Assembly: GCF_905475395.1 (NCBI RefSeq)
Contig: NC_058342.1
Coordinates: 30,586,140 to 30,650,139 of the forward strand
Direction of reading: 5' to 3'
DNA length: 64,000 bases
DNA from: Chrysoperla carnea
Lineage: Eukaryota; Arthropoda; Insecta; Neuroptera; Chrysopidae
The notes below the pieces were generated by a model that was given only the letters and a program-made list of their open reading frames with translations, did not search any database and was not told the origin of the DNA. This document shows positions 33,421-43,422 of the stretch, one piece after another. Both the position numbers and the translations under genes were made by a program. How positions within the stretch are numbered: the stretch's first letter is position 1; each line of letters opens with the position of its first letter.

Positions 33421-33869
33421 TTTTTCCGCCATATTGAATTTGCTCTAGTACATTTTTCAGAGACAGATTCATATTTTAGCTAAGACGCCGAAAATTTGTA
33501 AAACTATCTTTTTGAATATTTTAGGTATTACCCACCGTTACCTTATCTTATCTACTTTATAATAAGAAATATGAGCTTAATGAAACAAAAGAAATAGCAA
33601 TAAATAGCTATATATTTTATCAATATCATAAAATACATAAAACTTCCTACACAATATCCGACAAACACAGCACAGCTTTATAAAATCATAACTGTCATTT
33701 TGCATTTTATTTCACGGTTTAAATATAATGATAGCTTCTAGTTAATTCTCTACAATAATAAATTTATTAATAAGAAAGTAAACTTACGATCGTCATCAAT
33801 ATATTCCAAGATATTCACAAATAAAGCACCTCAAGTTTTTCTAGTTGATGTACGTTTATATAGATTATA

Positions 33870-34290
33870 CAGTGGAACTTGGTTAAGTGGGACATGGATA
33901 AGTGAGAAACCTCCATAACTCGATCTCATGCCGAAGTACCAACACTTTGGTACTGAATTATCTCTGTTAGTGGGGCAAAACAAACCTTTATATCTGGGAT
34001 TCGTTCTTTCGATTTAATCGTCATAGTTACTTCTATAACTGAGACAGTGAGTGAATTTTATATGCAGTAACTTCTGCGTTTTGTTCATTTACTTACTTAT
34101 TCTCAATCTACCTGCAAAATCATACTTAACTAATTTTGGGCCTAAATGACCTTCTGTTTTAGTATGGCTTTACTATCATACGGATGAAAATTTATTTTTT
34201 AAAATTCCGAAACGAAGGCTCAGTACGTGAAAAACTGAAGTTTTGCTCGATAACTGAAATAACCCAACCTAACCTAACCAGGTTTCACTG
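33870..34290. mobile_element. pogo/Tigger-like MITE, 421 bp
   Basis: The left end CAGTGGAACTTGGTTA and right end TAACCAGGTTTCACTG are 16-bp inverted repeats with two mismatches, each flanked by TA (33868-33869 and 34291-34292). A TA target with CAGT-type ends is typical of pogo/Tigger elements. The right end carries CCTAACCTAACC next to the TIR. The frame at 34184-34375 runs out through the TIR and is not a gene. Confidence 0.8.
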
Positions 34291-34379
34291 TATTAGATTT
34301 GAGTTCTCCTTTAGAAGATCTCTTGTTAGACACCAGTGTTTGATCAATTATATCTTTGCTTTAAAGATATATTAATCCC

Positions 34380-35320
34380 AAGTGACGGTTTCGTTTGACA
34401 GACATCGGATTCACACAGAATGTGTATTCTAGTTTCCCCCTCTTCGTAATAAAAGCTGCAGAGATCTTTTCCTGAAAAATTGATTGTGTGCACCTGTTTA
34501 TTGAGTCTGCAATGCGATCAATATTGCTTTTTCACCAATTGCAAATACTCTGAAGCCTTTTTCCATGAAAAGTCTTTTTTAATTATATGGAATCGAGTAT
34601 TTCGTTTCGATTATCTATAATTTCATAGTAATACAAAGACAATGTTTTCCAATCGAAAATTAATTTAAATAGTTGTGATGAGATATTGTAGTGATACCAA
34701 ACACTACACCAGCCTTGGTATTACTATGAATTTATAGGAAATCGAAAAGACATACCCGATTCGATATAGTTTGAGACCTTAAGATTGAAATTGTATACCC
34801 GAACTTCAAGAAAAACATTAATAGGCTTTTTTAAATGGGCTCAAATCTATACCCAAGGCGTATTTCTTGAAAACCAACTACAATTCTATTTTTTTGCTAA
34901 AAGCTGGTAGTAAAAAACCCCGGGAAGTAATATAACAATATTCGGGCGTTATGTGTAATCTCTTAGACTAAGTTTTGTAGTATAAATATTAAGTCATAAA
35001 GCTTCTTATATCGTTAATATCGCTTATACTCTCTGAATACAGAAAATGTCTCTGAATACAGAAAATATGGTTACCCAGTAACATCGTTAAAAGGTGGAAC
35101 ATTGTTTGCATTGTTATGTTCCTACTGAGCTTTAGTATGTTACATCCGCATTCCAGGCCAGTTTTTATAAGCTTTTATTCAATTTCGCTTCTTGCCTGTT
35201 AATTTGTCGTATTGTCTATTCGGTTCGATTTTATATTTGAAAGTTCAGATAGGTAATTATTACTCGAGACACCCTGTATACAGTGATGATTATCCTTATC
35301 TCTACCCTCCATAAAGACTA
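34380..35320. other. No gene recognised
   Basis: A direct repeat, CTCTGAATACAGAAAATAT-type, sits at about 35032-35070. GAGACACCCTGTATACA at 35267 is a common insect repeat end. Otherwise unassigned. Confidence 0.4.
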
Positions 35321-35399
35321 TTTATCAAAAAGATTTTATCTCATACAGTCCTACGAGTACTAATCAAATTCTAAAAAAAATTAGAAAGAAAATAATTTT

Positions 35400-35482
35400 T
35401 TCAGGTGTGGCGTTCGCACCCACGCTCCCGTTTGGGAACCAGAGCTTAAATCTGGCGCCTTAGACCGCTCGGCCAACCTGAC
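35400..35482 (-). tRNA. tRNA-Leu(UAA), probably decayed copy
   Basis: Same 83-nt type II fold as the other copies in this array: anticodon loop TTTAAGC, long variable arm. The T-arm is altered in two places: the loop reads TGCGAAC instead of TTCGAAC, and the 3' stem half reads GCCAC against GTGGG. The last acceptor pair is also lost (G opposite A). The B box is therefore damaged, so Pol III transcription and folding are doubtful. It is the outer of two minus-strand copies, 168 bp from the next. Confidence 0.7.
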
Positions 35483-35567
35483 TGTGTTTAACAACGTTAG
35501 AAGTTTTATCTCATAAAGCTACGACTACTTATCCAATTCAATAAAAAATTAGAAAGAAAATAGTTTT

Positions 35568-35650
35568 GTCAGGTGTGGGGTTCGAACCCACGCTCCCGTT
35601 TGGGAACCAGAGCTTAAATCTGGCGCCTTAGACCGCTCGGCCAACCTGAC
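35568..35650 (-). tRNA. tRNA-Leu(UAA), minus-strand copy
   Basis: Delivers leucine to UUA codons. The acceptor GTCAGGT/ACCTGAC is fully paired. Anticodon stem CCAGA/TCTGG holds loop TTTAAGC, so the anticodon is UAA. The long variable arm pairs CCC with GGG, as expected for a type II tRNA. T-arm GTGGG-TTCGAAC-CCCAC is intact. A T-run follows on the transcribed strand within ~15 bases (Pol III terminator). It lies head-to-head with the plus-strand array starting at 36234. Confidence 0.93.
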
Positions 35651-36233
35651 TGTTTTACAAGTACTATATCTTATTAGAACTTTGAAAAACATCTTTTATT
35701 CTCAAATTAATAAACATTTCCAAAATAAATTTTTCTTTTAGTTTGTGGATATTAATTTTATTCTTCCTAGTGCGTATTTTACATACGACCGTTCGACCGT
35801 GAATAACTGGTAGGTTGTAATTAATATTCCTGCATTTGACACAATATTTTGATTACAGTTTTTAAAACCAATAATACGCAGTTCTGATTATATTTATTTT
35901 CACCCCTTTTCTTCTTATGGAAAATTTATATATTTTCAAGATCATTTAATGCAGTTCGAAGAAGGTAGGCGTTGATTGCATTCGCTGTTTGATTCGGGGA
36001 GTCTCTCGGATATTGGAAATAATATTTTGTGTTTTTGATCTTCATACAACTTCAATTTATTTTTGCAATGAGACAATCGATACTAAGAAATATAAATAAT
36101 TGCTCATCTTTTTTTAATTTTTCGAAGTGGAAATAACAATCTTAATTGATTTAGAAATAATAAAGAAACGGATAAGTAGTCGGCAATTGGATAAGTAGTC
36201 CTAGCTGTGTGAGATAAATTGACTAAATACCAT
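35651..36233. other. Centre of the inverted tRNA-Leu arrays
   Basis: About 580 bp of A+T-rich DNA between the reversed pair and the forward array. Its right edge (36175-36230) is array spacer (ATAAGTAGTCCTAGCTGTGT), partly duplicated there. The remainder matches nothing else in the window. Confidence 0.5.
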
Positions 36234-36316
36234 GTCAGGTTGGCCGAGTGGTCTAAGGCGGCAGATTTAAGCTCTGGTTCCCAAGAGGGAGCGTGGGTTC
36301 GAGCCCCACACCTGAC
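36234..36316 (+). tRNA. tRNA-Leu(UAA), array unit 1
   Basis: First forward copy. Anticodon loop TTTAAGC gives UAA. Differences from the array consensus: the first anticodon-stem pair is G opposite G (GCAGA/TCTGG), D-arm GAGTGG for GAGCGG, variable arm AAGAGG, and T-loop TTCGAGC. The acceptor stem is intact and a T-run follows. It may be expressed, but it is the most diverged of the forward set. Confidence 0.8.
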
Positions 36317-36402
36317 AAAACTATTTTCTTTAAATTTTTTTTATAAAATTTGATAAGTAGTCGTAGCTGTATGAGATAAAATCACCAAATTGATTATACA
36401 TA

Positions 36403-36485
36403 GTCAGGTTGGCCGAGCGGTCTAATGCGCCAGATTTAAGTTCTGGTTCCCAAACGGGAGCGTGGGTTCGAACCTCACACCTGAC
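36403..36485 (+). tRNA. tRNA-Leu(UAA), array unit 2
   Basis: Starts 169 bp after unit 1. The acceptor is intact and the anticodon is UAA. Small changes: TCTAATGCGC in the D-arm side, TTAAGTTCTGG after the anticodon, and one G-T pair in the T-stem (GTGGG/CTCAC). The fold stays plausible, and a TTTT terminator follows. Confidence 0.87.
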
Positions 36486-36572
36486 AAAACTATTTTCTTT
36501 CTATTTTTTTTTTTTAAATTTGATAAGTAGTCGTAGCTGTATCAGATAAAATCTCAAAACTTATAAAACACA

Positions 36573-36655
36573 GTCAGGTTGGCCGAGCGGTCTAAGGCGC
36601 CAGATTTAAGCTCTGGTTCCCAAATGGGAGCGTGGGTTCGAACCCCACACCTGAC
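36573..36655 (+). tRNA. tRNA-Leu(UAA), array unit 3
   Basis: All arms are paired and the sequence equals the consensus except AAATGGG in the variable arm (T for C). Anticodon UAA, intact A and B boxes, T-run downstream. Unit spacing 170 bp. Confidence 0.93.
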
Positions 36656-36739
36656 AAAACTATTTTCTTTCAATTTTTTTTAGAATTTGATAAGTAGTCG
36701 TAGCTGTACGAGATTAAATCTCCAAATGGATTATACACA

Positions 36740-36822
36740 GTCAGGTTGGCCGAGCGGTCTAAGGCGCCAGATTTAAGCTCTGGTTCCCAAACGGGAGCGT
36801 TGGTTCGAACCCCACACCTGAA
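36740..36822 (+). tRNA. tRNA-Leu(UAA), array unit 4, weakened
   Basis: Anticodon UAA and the D and variable arms match the consensus. Two changes weaken it: the T-stem reads GTTGG opposite CCCAC (one T-C mismatch), and the acceptor ends GAA, losing the G1 pair. Possibly a pseudogene in progress. Spacing 167 bp. Confidence 0.75.
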
Positions 36823-36907
36823 AAAACTATTTTCTTTCTATTTTTTTATAAAATTTGATAAGAAGTCGTAGCTGTATGAGATTAAATCTCCAAATTGATT
36901 ATACACA

Positions 36908-36990
36908 GTCAGGTTGGCCGAGCGGTCTAAGGCGCCAGATTTAAGCTCTGGTTCCCAAACGGGAGCGTGGGTTCGAACCCCACACCTGAT
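36908..36990 (+). tRNA. tRNA-Leu(UAA), array unit 5
   Basis: Consensus throughout except the last acceptor base (T), which leaves a G-U pair at position 1. Anticodon UAA. Intact B box GGTTCGAACCC. A T-run follows. Spacing 168 bp. Confidence 0.9.
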
Positions 36991-37075
36991 AAAACTATTT
37001 TCTTTCTATTTTTTTATAAAATTTGATAAGTGGTCGTAGCTGTATGAGATAAAATCTCTAACTTTGTTGTACACA

Positions 37076-37158
37076 GTCAGGTTGGCCGAGCGGTCTAAGG
37101 CGCCAGATTTAAGCTCTGGTTCCCAAACGGGAGCGTGGGTTCGAACCCCACACCTGAC
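37076..37158 (+). tRNA. tRNA-Leu(UAA), array unit 6 (consensus)
   Basis: Array consensus. Acceptor 1-7 GTCAGGT pairs with ACCTGAC. Anticodon stem 28-32 CCAGA, loop 33-39 TTTAAGC, anticodon bases at 37110-37112. The long variable arm has CCC/GGG pairing, and the T-arm is GTGGG-TTCGAAC-CCCAC. The T-rich spacer supplies the terminator. This is a type II tRNA of the usual length, with no intron. Confidence 0.96.
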
Positions 37159-37243
37159 AAGACTATTTTGTTTCTATTTTTTTATAAAATTTGATAAGTA
37201 GTCCTAGCTGTATGAGATAAAATCTCCAAATTGATTATACATA

Positions 37244-37326
37244 GTCAGGTTGGCCGAGCGGTCTAGGGCGCCAGATTTAAGCTCTGGTTCCCAAACGGGA
37301 GCGTGGGTTCGAACCCCACACCTGAC
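37244..37326 (+). tRNA. tRNA-Leu(UAA), array unit 7
   Basis: Consensus except TCTAGGGCGC for TCTAAGGCGC in the D-loop region. All stems are intact, anticodon UAA. It is followed by GTTATTTTTTTTC, a good terminator. The downstream spacer diverges, marking the end of the regular array. Spacing 168 bp. Confidence 0.94.
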
Positions 37327-37409
37327 AAAGTTATTTTTTTTCAATTTTAAAAAAAATTGTAGCCTGCAAGTAATAAGTAGCATGAGATAAAATATCTAAA
37401 TTTATTATT

Positions 37410-37430
37410 TATAGTCAGGTTGGCCCCGTT
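37410..37430 (+). pseudogene. Truncated tRNA-Leu 5' end
   Basis: GTCAGGTTGGCC at 37413, exactly one unit (168-169 bp) after unit 7, then replaced by unrelated CCGTTTTTTTG. It is the broken eighth forward unit and shows where the array was cut. Confidence 0.8.
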
Positions 37431-37542
37431 TTTTTGTTTTGTTTATTACTATATCCACTGAGGAAGTGAGAGAACAGATACTCTTATTACTTTGTGTGTA
37501 AGAGTGGCTATCTTTCTTTACTTACTTTAAATACTTTTATTC

Positions 37543-37594
37543 ATGCATGGTATTTCAACAATTAATTCCGTCAATTGTGTATTTTCACTTGTTT
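37543..37594 (-). repeat. Family A end fragment
   Basis: ATGCATGGTATTTCAACAAT, then TCAATTGTGTATTTTCACTTG. Only the terminal ~50 bp of the element is present, close to the truncated tRNA unit. Confidence 0.7.
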
Positions 37595-37599
37595 TCAAT

Positions 37600-38020
37600 T
37601 AAAATATGTTCGTAATACACACATAATACCTATACATTTTTCCCATACTTGCGTTACATTTCGATGGTTGGTTACATAATAAATTTTGATGATTTTATAA
37701 GTAAAATAATTAAATAACCAAATTTCTTTGAAGTTGAAACAGAACAACACAGTATGTGTGCGGTTTTTGTATTATTATTTAATTTTTAACGACTTATTTA
37801 TGTAAATTTTATAAACTACTTTTTATTACCCTTTAATTTACGATTCAAATAATAAACTTCTATGTTTGGTTTAAAATGTCTTTGGTTATAAATGCTAGTG
37901 GTGTTCCAGGCTTCGAAACGATGTAAGATGTCCGTCCATCTTTGGTAAATGATTTAAGATGATTCGGTTAGGTCAGGTGAAATCCACGTTAAAGGTTTTT
38001 ATGGCATTGAAATAATAGGG
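37600..38020. other. No gene recognised
   Basis: Unassigned A+T-rich DNA. No convincing frame or repeat. Confidence 0.35.
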
Positions 38021-38510
38021 TATTCCACTATTTTTGAAAAAGTACTTCAAAATGTTGATTTTGCTAATAAAAAGCTACCAAAAATTTATTTCGGAAAAAT
38101 ACACACGCTTTCTTGCCAAAAACTTAAATTAAATTTTAAACCTTTTTTAAACTGTCAAAAACGCGGGCATCGCTATACGAAATAACACAAATAAGTTTGA
38201 CAGATATATTCATAGACTGATTATAAGAAATATAAATATTTATTATATATGGATATATTATACCCAGCTGTCTACACTGAACTAACTGATGGTCCAGGGT
38301 TCATACCGATATGACATCAAATCAGGGCTTGCCCGTGTTTTAGGTCGCGTGATATACAGTTTAAAAATTATGATTTATAATTTCAATATTATAAAAGGAA
38401 AATGTGCTTTTATGACTCGAAATCAGAATATTTAAGTATATTTTTCCATAAATTTTAACTTTTTTCAAATTTCATGATTTATTTTCGACTAACGATAATA
38501 CCCTATTATT
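38021..38510. mobile_element. Possible 490-bp MITE
   Basis: AATAATAGGGTATT (38021-38034) and its exact complement AATACCCTATTATT (38497-38510) form 14-bp perfect inverted ends. Flanking duplications are not obvious (TTGA/.. on the left, TTTT on the right), so transposition is not proven. The interior has no frame. Confidence 0.4.
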
Positions 38511-38519
38511 TTTTGCAAG

Positions 38520-39530
38520 GAAAGTTCCTCAACAAAGAGTTAAGTCAGTCTGTGACATCACTAATAAATTTATATGTATTTATTATATACCAGGGTGTCA
38601 ATAAAGCCATTGTCCACAGCTTAATTAAAATTAAAGATATGAAATGAATTTTGTGAGTAAAGTAAAGTAAATTCCGAAAATATCTATGAAATTTCCTTCT
38701 AGGAAAGTAGTTATTTTGACAGCACTGTGTAAGTGGAAAGTGGTCAAAAACGTTTCTCTAATTTTCTCAACTTTGGTCGAGTATTTTAAATCGATTTAGT
38801 TGATTCACTTAGAAAAAATTCGAAAAAAACCTATAAATGGTCCCCGACCTTTCTCTGTTAAGATATGTACTCTCAGGTTCTATGTACTTTCATTTTTAGT
38901 GCTATAGGGCCGATATCCTCAGAACCAAAATTCAGATCGTATTTGAAATGGTCGGATCGTTTTCGTTAGCAAAATATGACGAAATGTACTATCGCGAATT
39001 TTTTCGATTTTTTTAGTTTGAAAAGTTTCGAAATAATAAAAAAATTCCCGAACGGGTCAATAGATCCAGTACGCTTGATTGATAAATTCATTTTACGCAA
39101 TTTTGCAAATTATAGTTCGGTTATGAATAACTGCTAAACGTTGTGGAGCTGTTCTGTAAAACATGTAGCGGTTATATAAAGCAACGAATTAATCGAATCT
39201 CTCTGCGACTGCCATATAACTTTGAGACTCGGTATATGTGTAAAAGTTACATAATTACTGTATCATATAGTTTCGAGTAATGAATGATGAATTGAGATAA
39301 AATATTATGAGTAGAGAGATGTATACTTATTTCCTTAATGGTACCAATCTGTAATTTGATAATAATGTTATTTTGGGTGTAATGATAGTGGTGATATTAC
39401 ACTAAACTAAAATTTTCACAGAAAACATACTGTATCATAATTTATAAAGGCTGATTCAAATTGAGTTTAACTTTAATTTAAAAAAACTTTATTTTTAATA
39501 AATCGAATTATAAGTAGACTTCTTTTAAGG
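38520..39530. other. No gene recognised
   Basis: CCAGGGTGTCAATAAAGCC at 38591 is a common repeat start. 38700-39140 is repeat-like, with TATGACGAAATG-type and GAATTTTTTCGATTTTTTTA sequence. No frame or RNA gene was seen. Confidence 0.35.
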
Positions 39531-39538
39531 ATGTATGA

Positions 39539-40160
39539 ACATGGTAGTGGGGGCACAAATTTAAAAATAGATATTTTCAATTTTGATGATAAATTTATAT
39601 TATTACTTGACGATATAAGACGAAAAGTAAGAATAAAATTTTTCGATATCTGGGTCAATTTTCAAAATATCGAAAATTGAAAATTTTGTTTAATTATTTA
39701 GCTTTCGATATTTCGAAAACCAAGACACATATCGAAAAATTTTATTCTTATTTTTCGTCTACATTCATGAAGTTATAACAAAATTCATCATCAAAGTTGA
39801 AAATAAGATAAAAATAATTTCAACCCTTAATCTACCCTGCTCTTACATCCCTTATATGGACGGTGACACTTAGTTTTTTTCTTTTCTAATTCATTGCTAA
39901 TATGTTTACTTTCTATTAAAAGTTAAATTTGTTTTCATTCATTCCAAATGAAAATTATCAAAAACTTCCAAAATATGTCGTTTTTTGAGATTCCTCCATA
40001 AGAGCCAATGTATTTTATATCGATTTTTAATGACTTTTTTCTTAAAAATTTGCACGGATACCTTAGCTGAAATTTTAACCACATATTCTTTGAGTAAAAG
40101 GCTACCTACAAACAAATTTTGAGCCTTTAAATCAAACTTTGTTGTCATGCTCATACATCC
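39539..40160 (-). mobile_element. TTAA MITE copy 3, complete (piggyBac-like)
   Basis: 622 bp in reverse orientation. The left end GGATGTATGAACATGGTAGT and right end GTCATGCTCATACATCC are the same TIRs as at 32214-32804. TTAA flanks both sides (39535-39538 and 40161-40164). It keeps the CGGTGACACTTAG segment missing from copy 2. Minus-strand frames of 61 and 71 codons fall within but are not conserved as proteins. Confidence 0.88.
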
Positions 40161-40520
40161 TTAACATTCTACGTTGACTAAGACAGAGGCGAGGCGAGGG
40201 TCATTATAAACAAAGCAAGGTTATAAAAAAAGTATCTCGTGCAAAACTAGTCAAACTATATAAGATTGGATGCTTCCCCATACATGTTTTGTGCACACGG
40301 GCCTTCACATTTTTAAAGTCCACTCGATATAACATTTGGCCACCATAAGCTAATCGCTTATTACACGTCTGACGTCACCAATAATCAATTTTGATGAATT
40401 GTCCAAATCTAATTACAAATAACCAATTAAATAATTTCGGATAGCTTAATTAGAATCAGCTTCTATATTAAAACTATACATACAAGAGTATATAGATGTA
40501 ACATTAAATCAGCATAATTA

Positions 40521-40704
40521 AATATAAGCATCATTACAAGCTTCATTAGTGAAGCTTCGTGTCGTTTTCGTGTACGTAAGCGTTAGTTGGTTCTGTTCTC
40601 GTTGGTAGATAGAAACGTTTACGACAGCAGCCAACCAGCCAGTCAGCCAGCGAACACACACCGTTTTGCAATTAGATAGAAAGTTCACACTGAGTTTGTT
40701 CTAG
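40521..40704 (+). promoter_or_regulatory. Candidate promoter and non-coding first exon
   Basis: This ~170-bp stretch stands out for unusually frequent CpG (about ten between 40555 and 40665) in otherwise CpG-poor DNA. Its composition resembles insect 5' untranslated exons, including CAGCCAACCAGCCAGTCAGC. A TATAAG lies at 40523. A strong donor-like CTAG/GTAAAT closes it at 40704/40705. There is no start codon with a long frame, so if real it would be a 5' UTR exon whose coding exons lie beyond the window or past a long intron. No family resemblance can be claimed. Confidence 0.4.
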
Positions 40705-40879
40705 GTAAATATAAATTGATATCTTGTGGATTTTAATAAAAACATCTATATCAATAAGAAATTTAATTTTAATGTTTCTATCTCTTTTACTATTCACACT
40801 GTGGGCGAAAAACAGGCATCTTTTAAAAAATTAATTTAAGCTTGTATTCTTCATATGCGCATACATTTGGTATACGAAA

Positions 40880-42125
40880 ACTTATCGAAATCGGATACAA
40901 AGAGCGATTTTCTCAGAAACTATGCATCCAATCGATATATATACACGATTTTTGTATTTTTTGGGTCAAAATTACCTTATATACAGAGTTTTATCGAAAT
41001 CGGAAACAAAAATTTTTTCCCGATTTTTTCGATTTTATCGAAGGGGTACCCCTTAAGAAAATTGCAAAAAATCGAAAATTTTTTTTTTCCTTCGATATCG
41101 ATAAAAATTATTAAATAAGGAAATTTTGACCCAAAAAATCCAAAAATAGGGTTTATTTAATGATTGGATGCGTGGCTTTTGAGATATAATCCAAAATTGA
41201 ACACAAAGAGCGATTTTCTCAGAAACTATGCATCCAATCGTTATATATACCCGATTTTTGTATTTTTTGGGTCAAAATTACCTTATATACAGAGTTTTAT
41301 CGAAATCGGAAACAAAAATTTTTTCCCGATTTTTTCGATTTTATCAAAGGGGTACCCCTTAAGAAAATTGCAAAAAATCGAAAATTTTTTTTTTCCTTCG
41401 ATATCGATAAAAATCATTAAATAAGGTAATTTTGACCCAAGAAATCCAAAAATAGGGTTTATTTAATGATTAGATGAGTGGTTTTCGAGATATAATCCAA
41501 AATTGGACACGAAGATCGATTTTCTCAGAAACTATGCATCCAATCGATACCTTAACCCGATTTTTGTATTTTTTGGGTCAAAATTACCTTAAATACAGAG
41601 TTTTATCGAAATCGGAAACAAAAATTTTTTTCCGATTTTTTCGATTTTATCTAAGGGGTACCCCTTAAAAAATTACAAAAAAAACAAAAAATTTTTTTTA
41701 CCTCCAATTTCGATAAAACTCAGTTTATAAGGTAATTTTGACCCAAAAAGTACAAAAAACGGGTACATTTGTTGACTGGTCGAATAGTTTTTGAGATACA
41801 GACTAAAATCGATCCAATTAATGCGATAAGTCAGAAACTCTGCATCCAATCATTATACAGAGTTTTATCGAAATCGAAAACAAAATTTTTTTCCCGATTT
41901 TTTCTAAAGGGTGCCTTCGATATCGATAAAATTCATTACATAGGATAATTTTGACCCAAAAAATCAAAAAATAGGGTCTATTGAATGATTGGATGCGTGC
42001 GTTTGAGACATAATTCAAAATTGGACACAAAGAGCGATTTTCTCAGAAACTATGCATCCATACACCCGGTTTTGTATTTTTTGGTCAAAAATACCTTATA
42101 TATAGATTTATTGAAATCGGAAACA
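40880..42125 (+). repeat. Family C tandem array, ~306-bp units
   Basis: AGAGCGATTTTCTCAGAAAC-type marks at 40901, 41207 and 41513 give an exact 306-bp period. A diverged unit starts near 41819 and a shortened one near 42029. Shared blocks: GGGTCAAAATTACCTTATAT, GTTTTATCGAAATCGGAAAC, AAGGGGTACCCCTTAAGAAA and TCGATATCGATAAAA. GGGGTACCCC and TTCGATATCGA are palindromes retained in the units. The 64-90-codon frames here recur because the DNA recurs; they are not genes. Confidence 0.9.
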
Positions 42126-42892
42126 AGTAGGGTTGTTTTCTTGAAATGGTAACACTTTAAAAATATCGAGCTGAACCAGGGTTAAACAATCAATCCATTT
42201 AATTATTTTCTTCATTTGTAATTTATAAATTTTTAATGAATTTAACGATATCCTTATAAACAATAACTCTTTGTTAATAATATATCTATCGAGCTCTTAA
42301 TTAATTTGAAATTGATGATAAAATTTACATTTGTATTTGTCAAAATATCTTTGTATATTAGAAAGTTATAATTTCAAACGCTTTATATCAATTTAATATG
42401 AACAACTTAATAATATTCATAGTTTCAAACAAATATGTAGTTTAATGTCAAACACTTTAAACTTATCGTATATTATCTGTTATACACTACAGTATGTGTA
42501 AACAGTTTTTATACCATACCATGTATATCTTTATCTTTATCTTTATCTGTATATATAAAAATAAATTGCTGTGCGTTAGTCTCGCTAAAACTCAAAACCG
42601 GCTGGACCGATTTTCAAAATTTTTTTTTGTTTTGTTCACTTTAGTTCAGGGATGGTTTAGAAAAAAAATCATTTTCATTTTAAAAATTGATTACCGTTTG
42701 TTTCGGACAGTTTCTTAAAAAACTAATGTAATAAAATGAATAACAAATATCTTGGGTCTTTGTCCAACTTATTACTGTGTGGCCGAAACAGTAATGAATC
42801 GTAATTGAAATGAAAAGGACAATTTCGGAATAATTAGATTCAATGCGGAATAATTTCAGAGACTGAACGGAATGAAAATGTTGGCTCTACAG

Positions 42893-43088
42893 TCAGATTC
42901 ATAAAATATCTCGAAAATTAATCATTTAATGGTCAAATAAACACGATTTTTGTAATTTTCGGGTCAAAATTACCTTATAAACTTAGTTTTATCGAAATCG
43001 GAAACAAAAACTTTTTTTACACTTTTTGCAATTTGTAAAAATCGAAAAAATCATAAAAAATTCAAAAAAACACAATTTTTGTAATTTT
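42893..43088 (+). repeat. Dispersed family C fragment
   Basis: GGGTCAAAATTACCTTATAA and GTTTTATCGAAATCGGAAAC with flanking sequence match the 40.9-42.1 kb array. It ends in ACACAATTTTTGTAATTTTTG, where the telomere-variant block begins. Confidence 0.7.
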
Positions 43089-43089
43089 T

Positions 43090-43195
43090 GGTTGGGTTGG
43101 GTTAGGTTGGGTTAGGTTGGGTTAGGTTGGGTTAGGTTGGGTTAGGTTGGGTTAGGTTGGGTTAGGTTGGGTTAGGCTGGGTTGGGTTGGGTTGA
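43090..43195 (+). repeat. TTAGG/TTGGG decamer tandem block
   Basis: About ten copies of the 10-bp unit TTAGGTTGGG, an alternation of the insect telomere pentamer TTAGG with TTGGG. It sits far from any chromosome end as far as the window shows, so it is interstitial. It passes through GGGTTGAGTATGGGTATGG into the next block. Confidence 0.9.
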
Positions 43196-43198
43196 GTA

Positions 43199-43422
43199 TG
43201 GGTATGGGTGTGGGTGTGGGTGTGGGTGTGGGTGTGGGTGTGGGTGTGGGTGTGGGTGTGGGTGTGGGTGTGGGTGTGGGTGTGTGGGTGTGGGTGTGGG
43301 TGTGGTGTGGGTGGGTGTGGGTGTGGGTGTGGGTGTGGGTGTGGGTGTGGGTGTGGGTGTGGGTGTGGGTGTGGGTGTGGGCGTGGGTGTGGGTGTGGGT
43401 GTGGGTGTGGGTTGAGTTGGGT
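43199..43422 (+). repeat. (GGGTGT)n block, ~35 units
   Basis: A hexamer tract with a few interruptions (about 43284-43316 and 43381). The G-runs every six bases make G-quadruplex formation on this strand possible. Four overlapping frames of 77-90 codons (for example Gly-Val or His-Pro runs) arise only from the repeat. Confidence 0.95.

Noticed and set aside
34184-34375. 63-codon frame near the CCTAACC stretch
   Set aside because: It crosses the end of the pogo-like MITE into flanking DNA.
39473-40154. 61- and 71-codon minus frames as small genes
   Set aside because: They lie within the TTAA MITE, and the forward copies at 31075 and 32214 do not keep them open.
40842-42030. Repeated similar proteins of 64-90 codons
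   Set aside because: The similarity comes from the 306-bp tandem DNA repeat; frames open and close between units.
43090-43195. A true telomere end
   Set aside because: The tract is short, mixed with TTGGG and continues into unrelated DNA on both sides.
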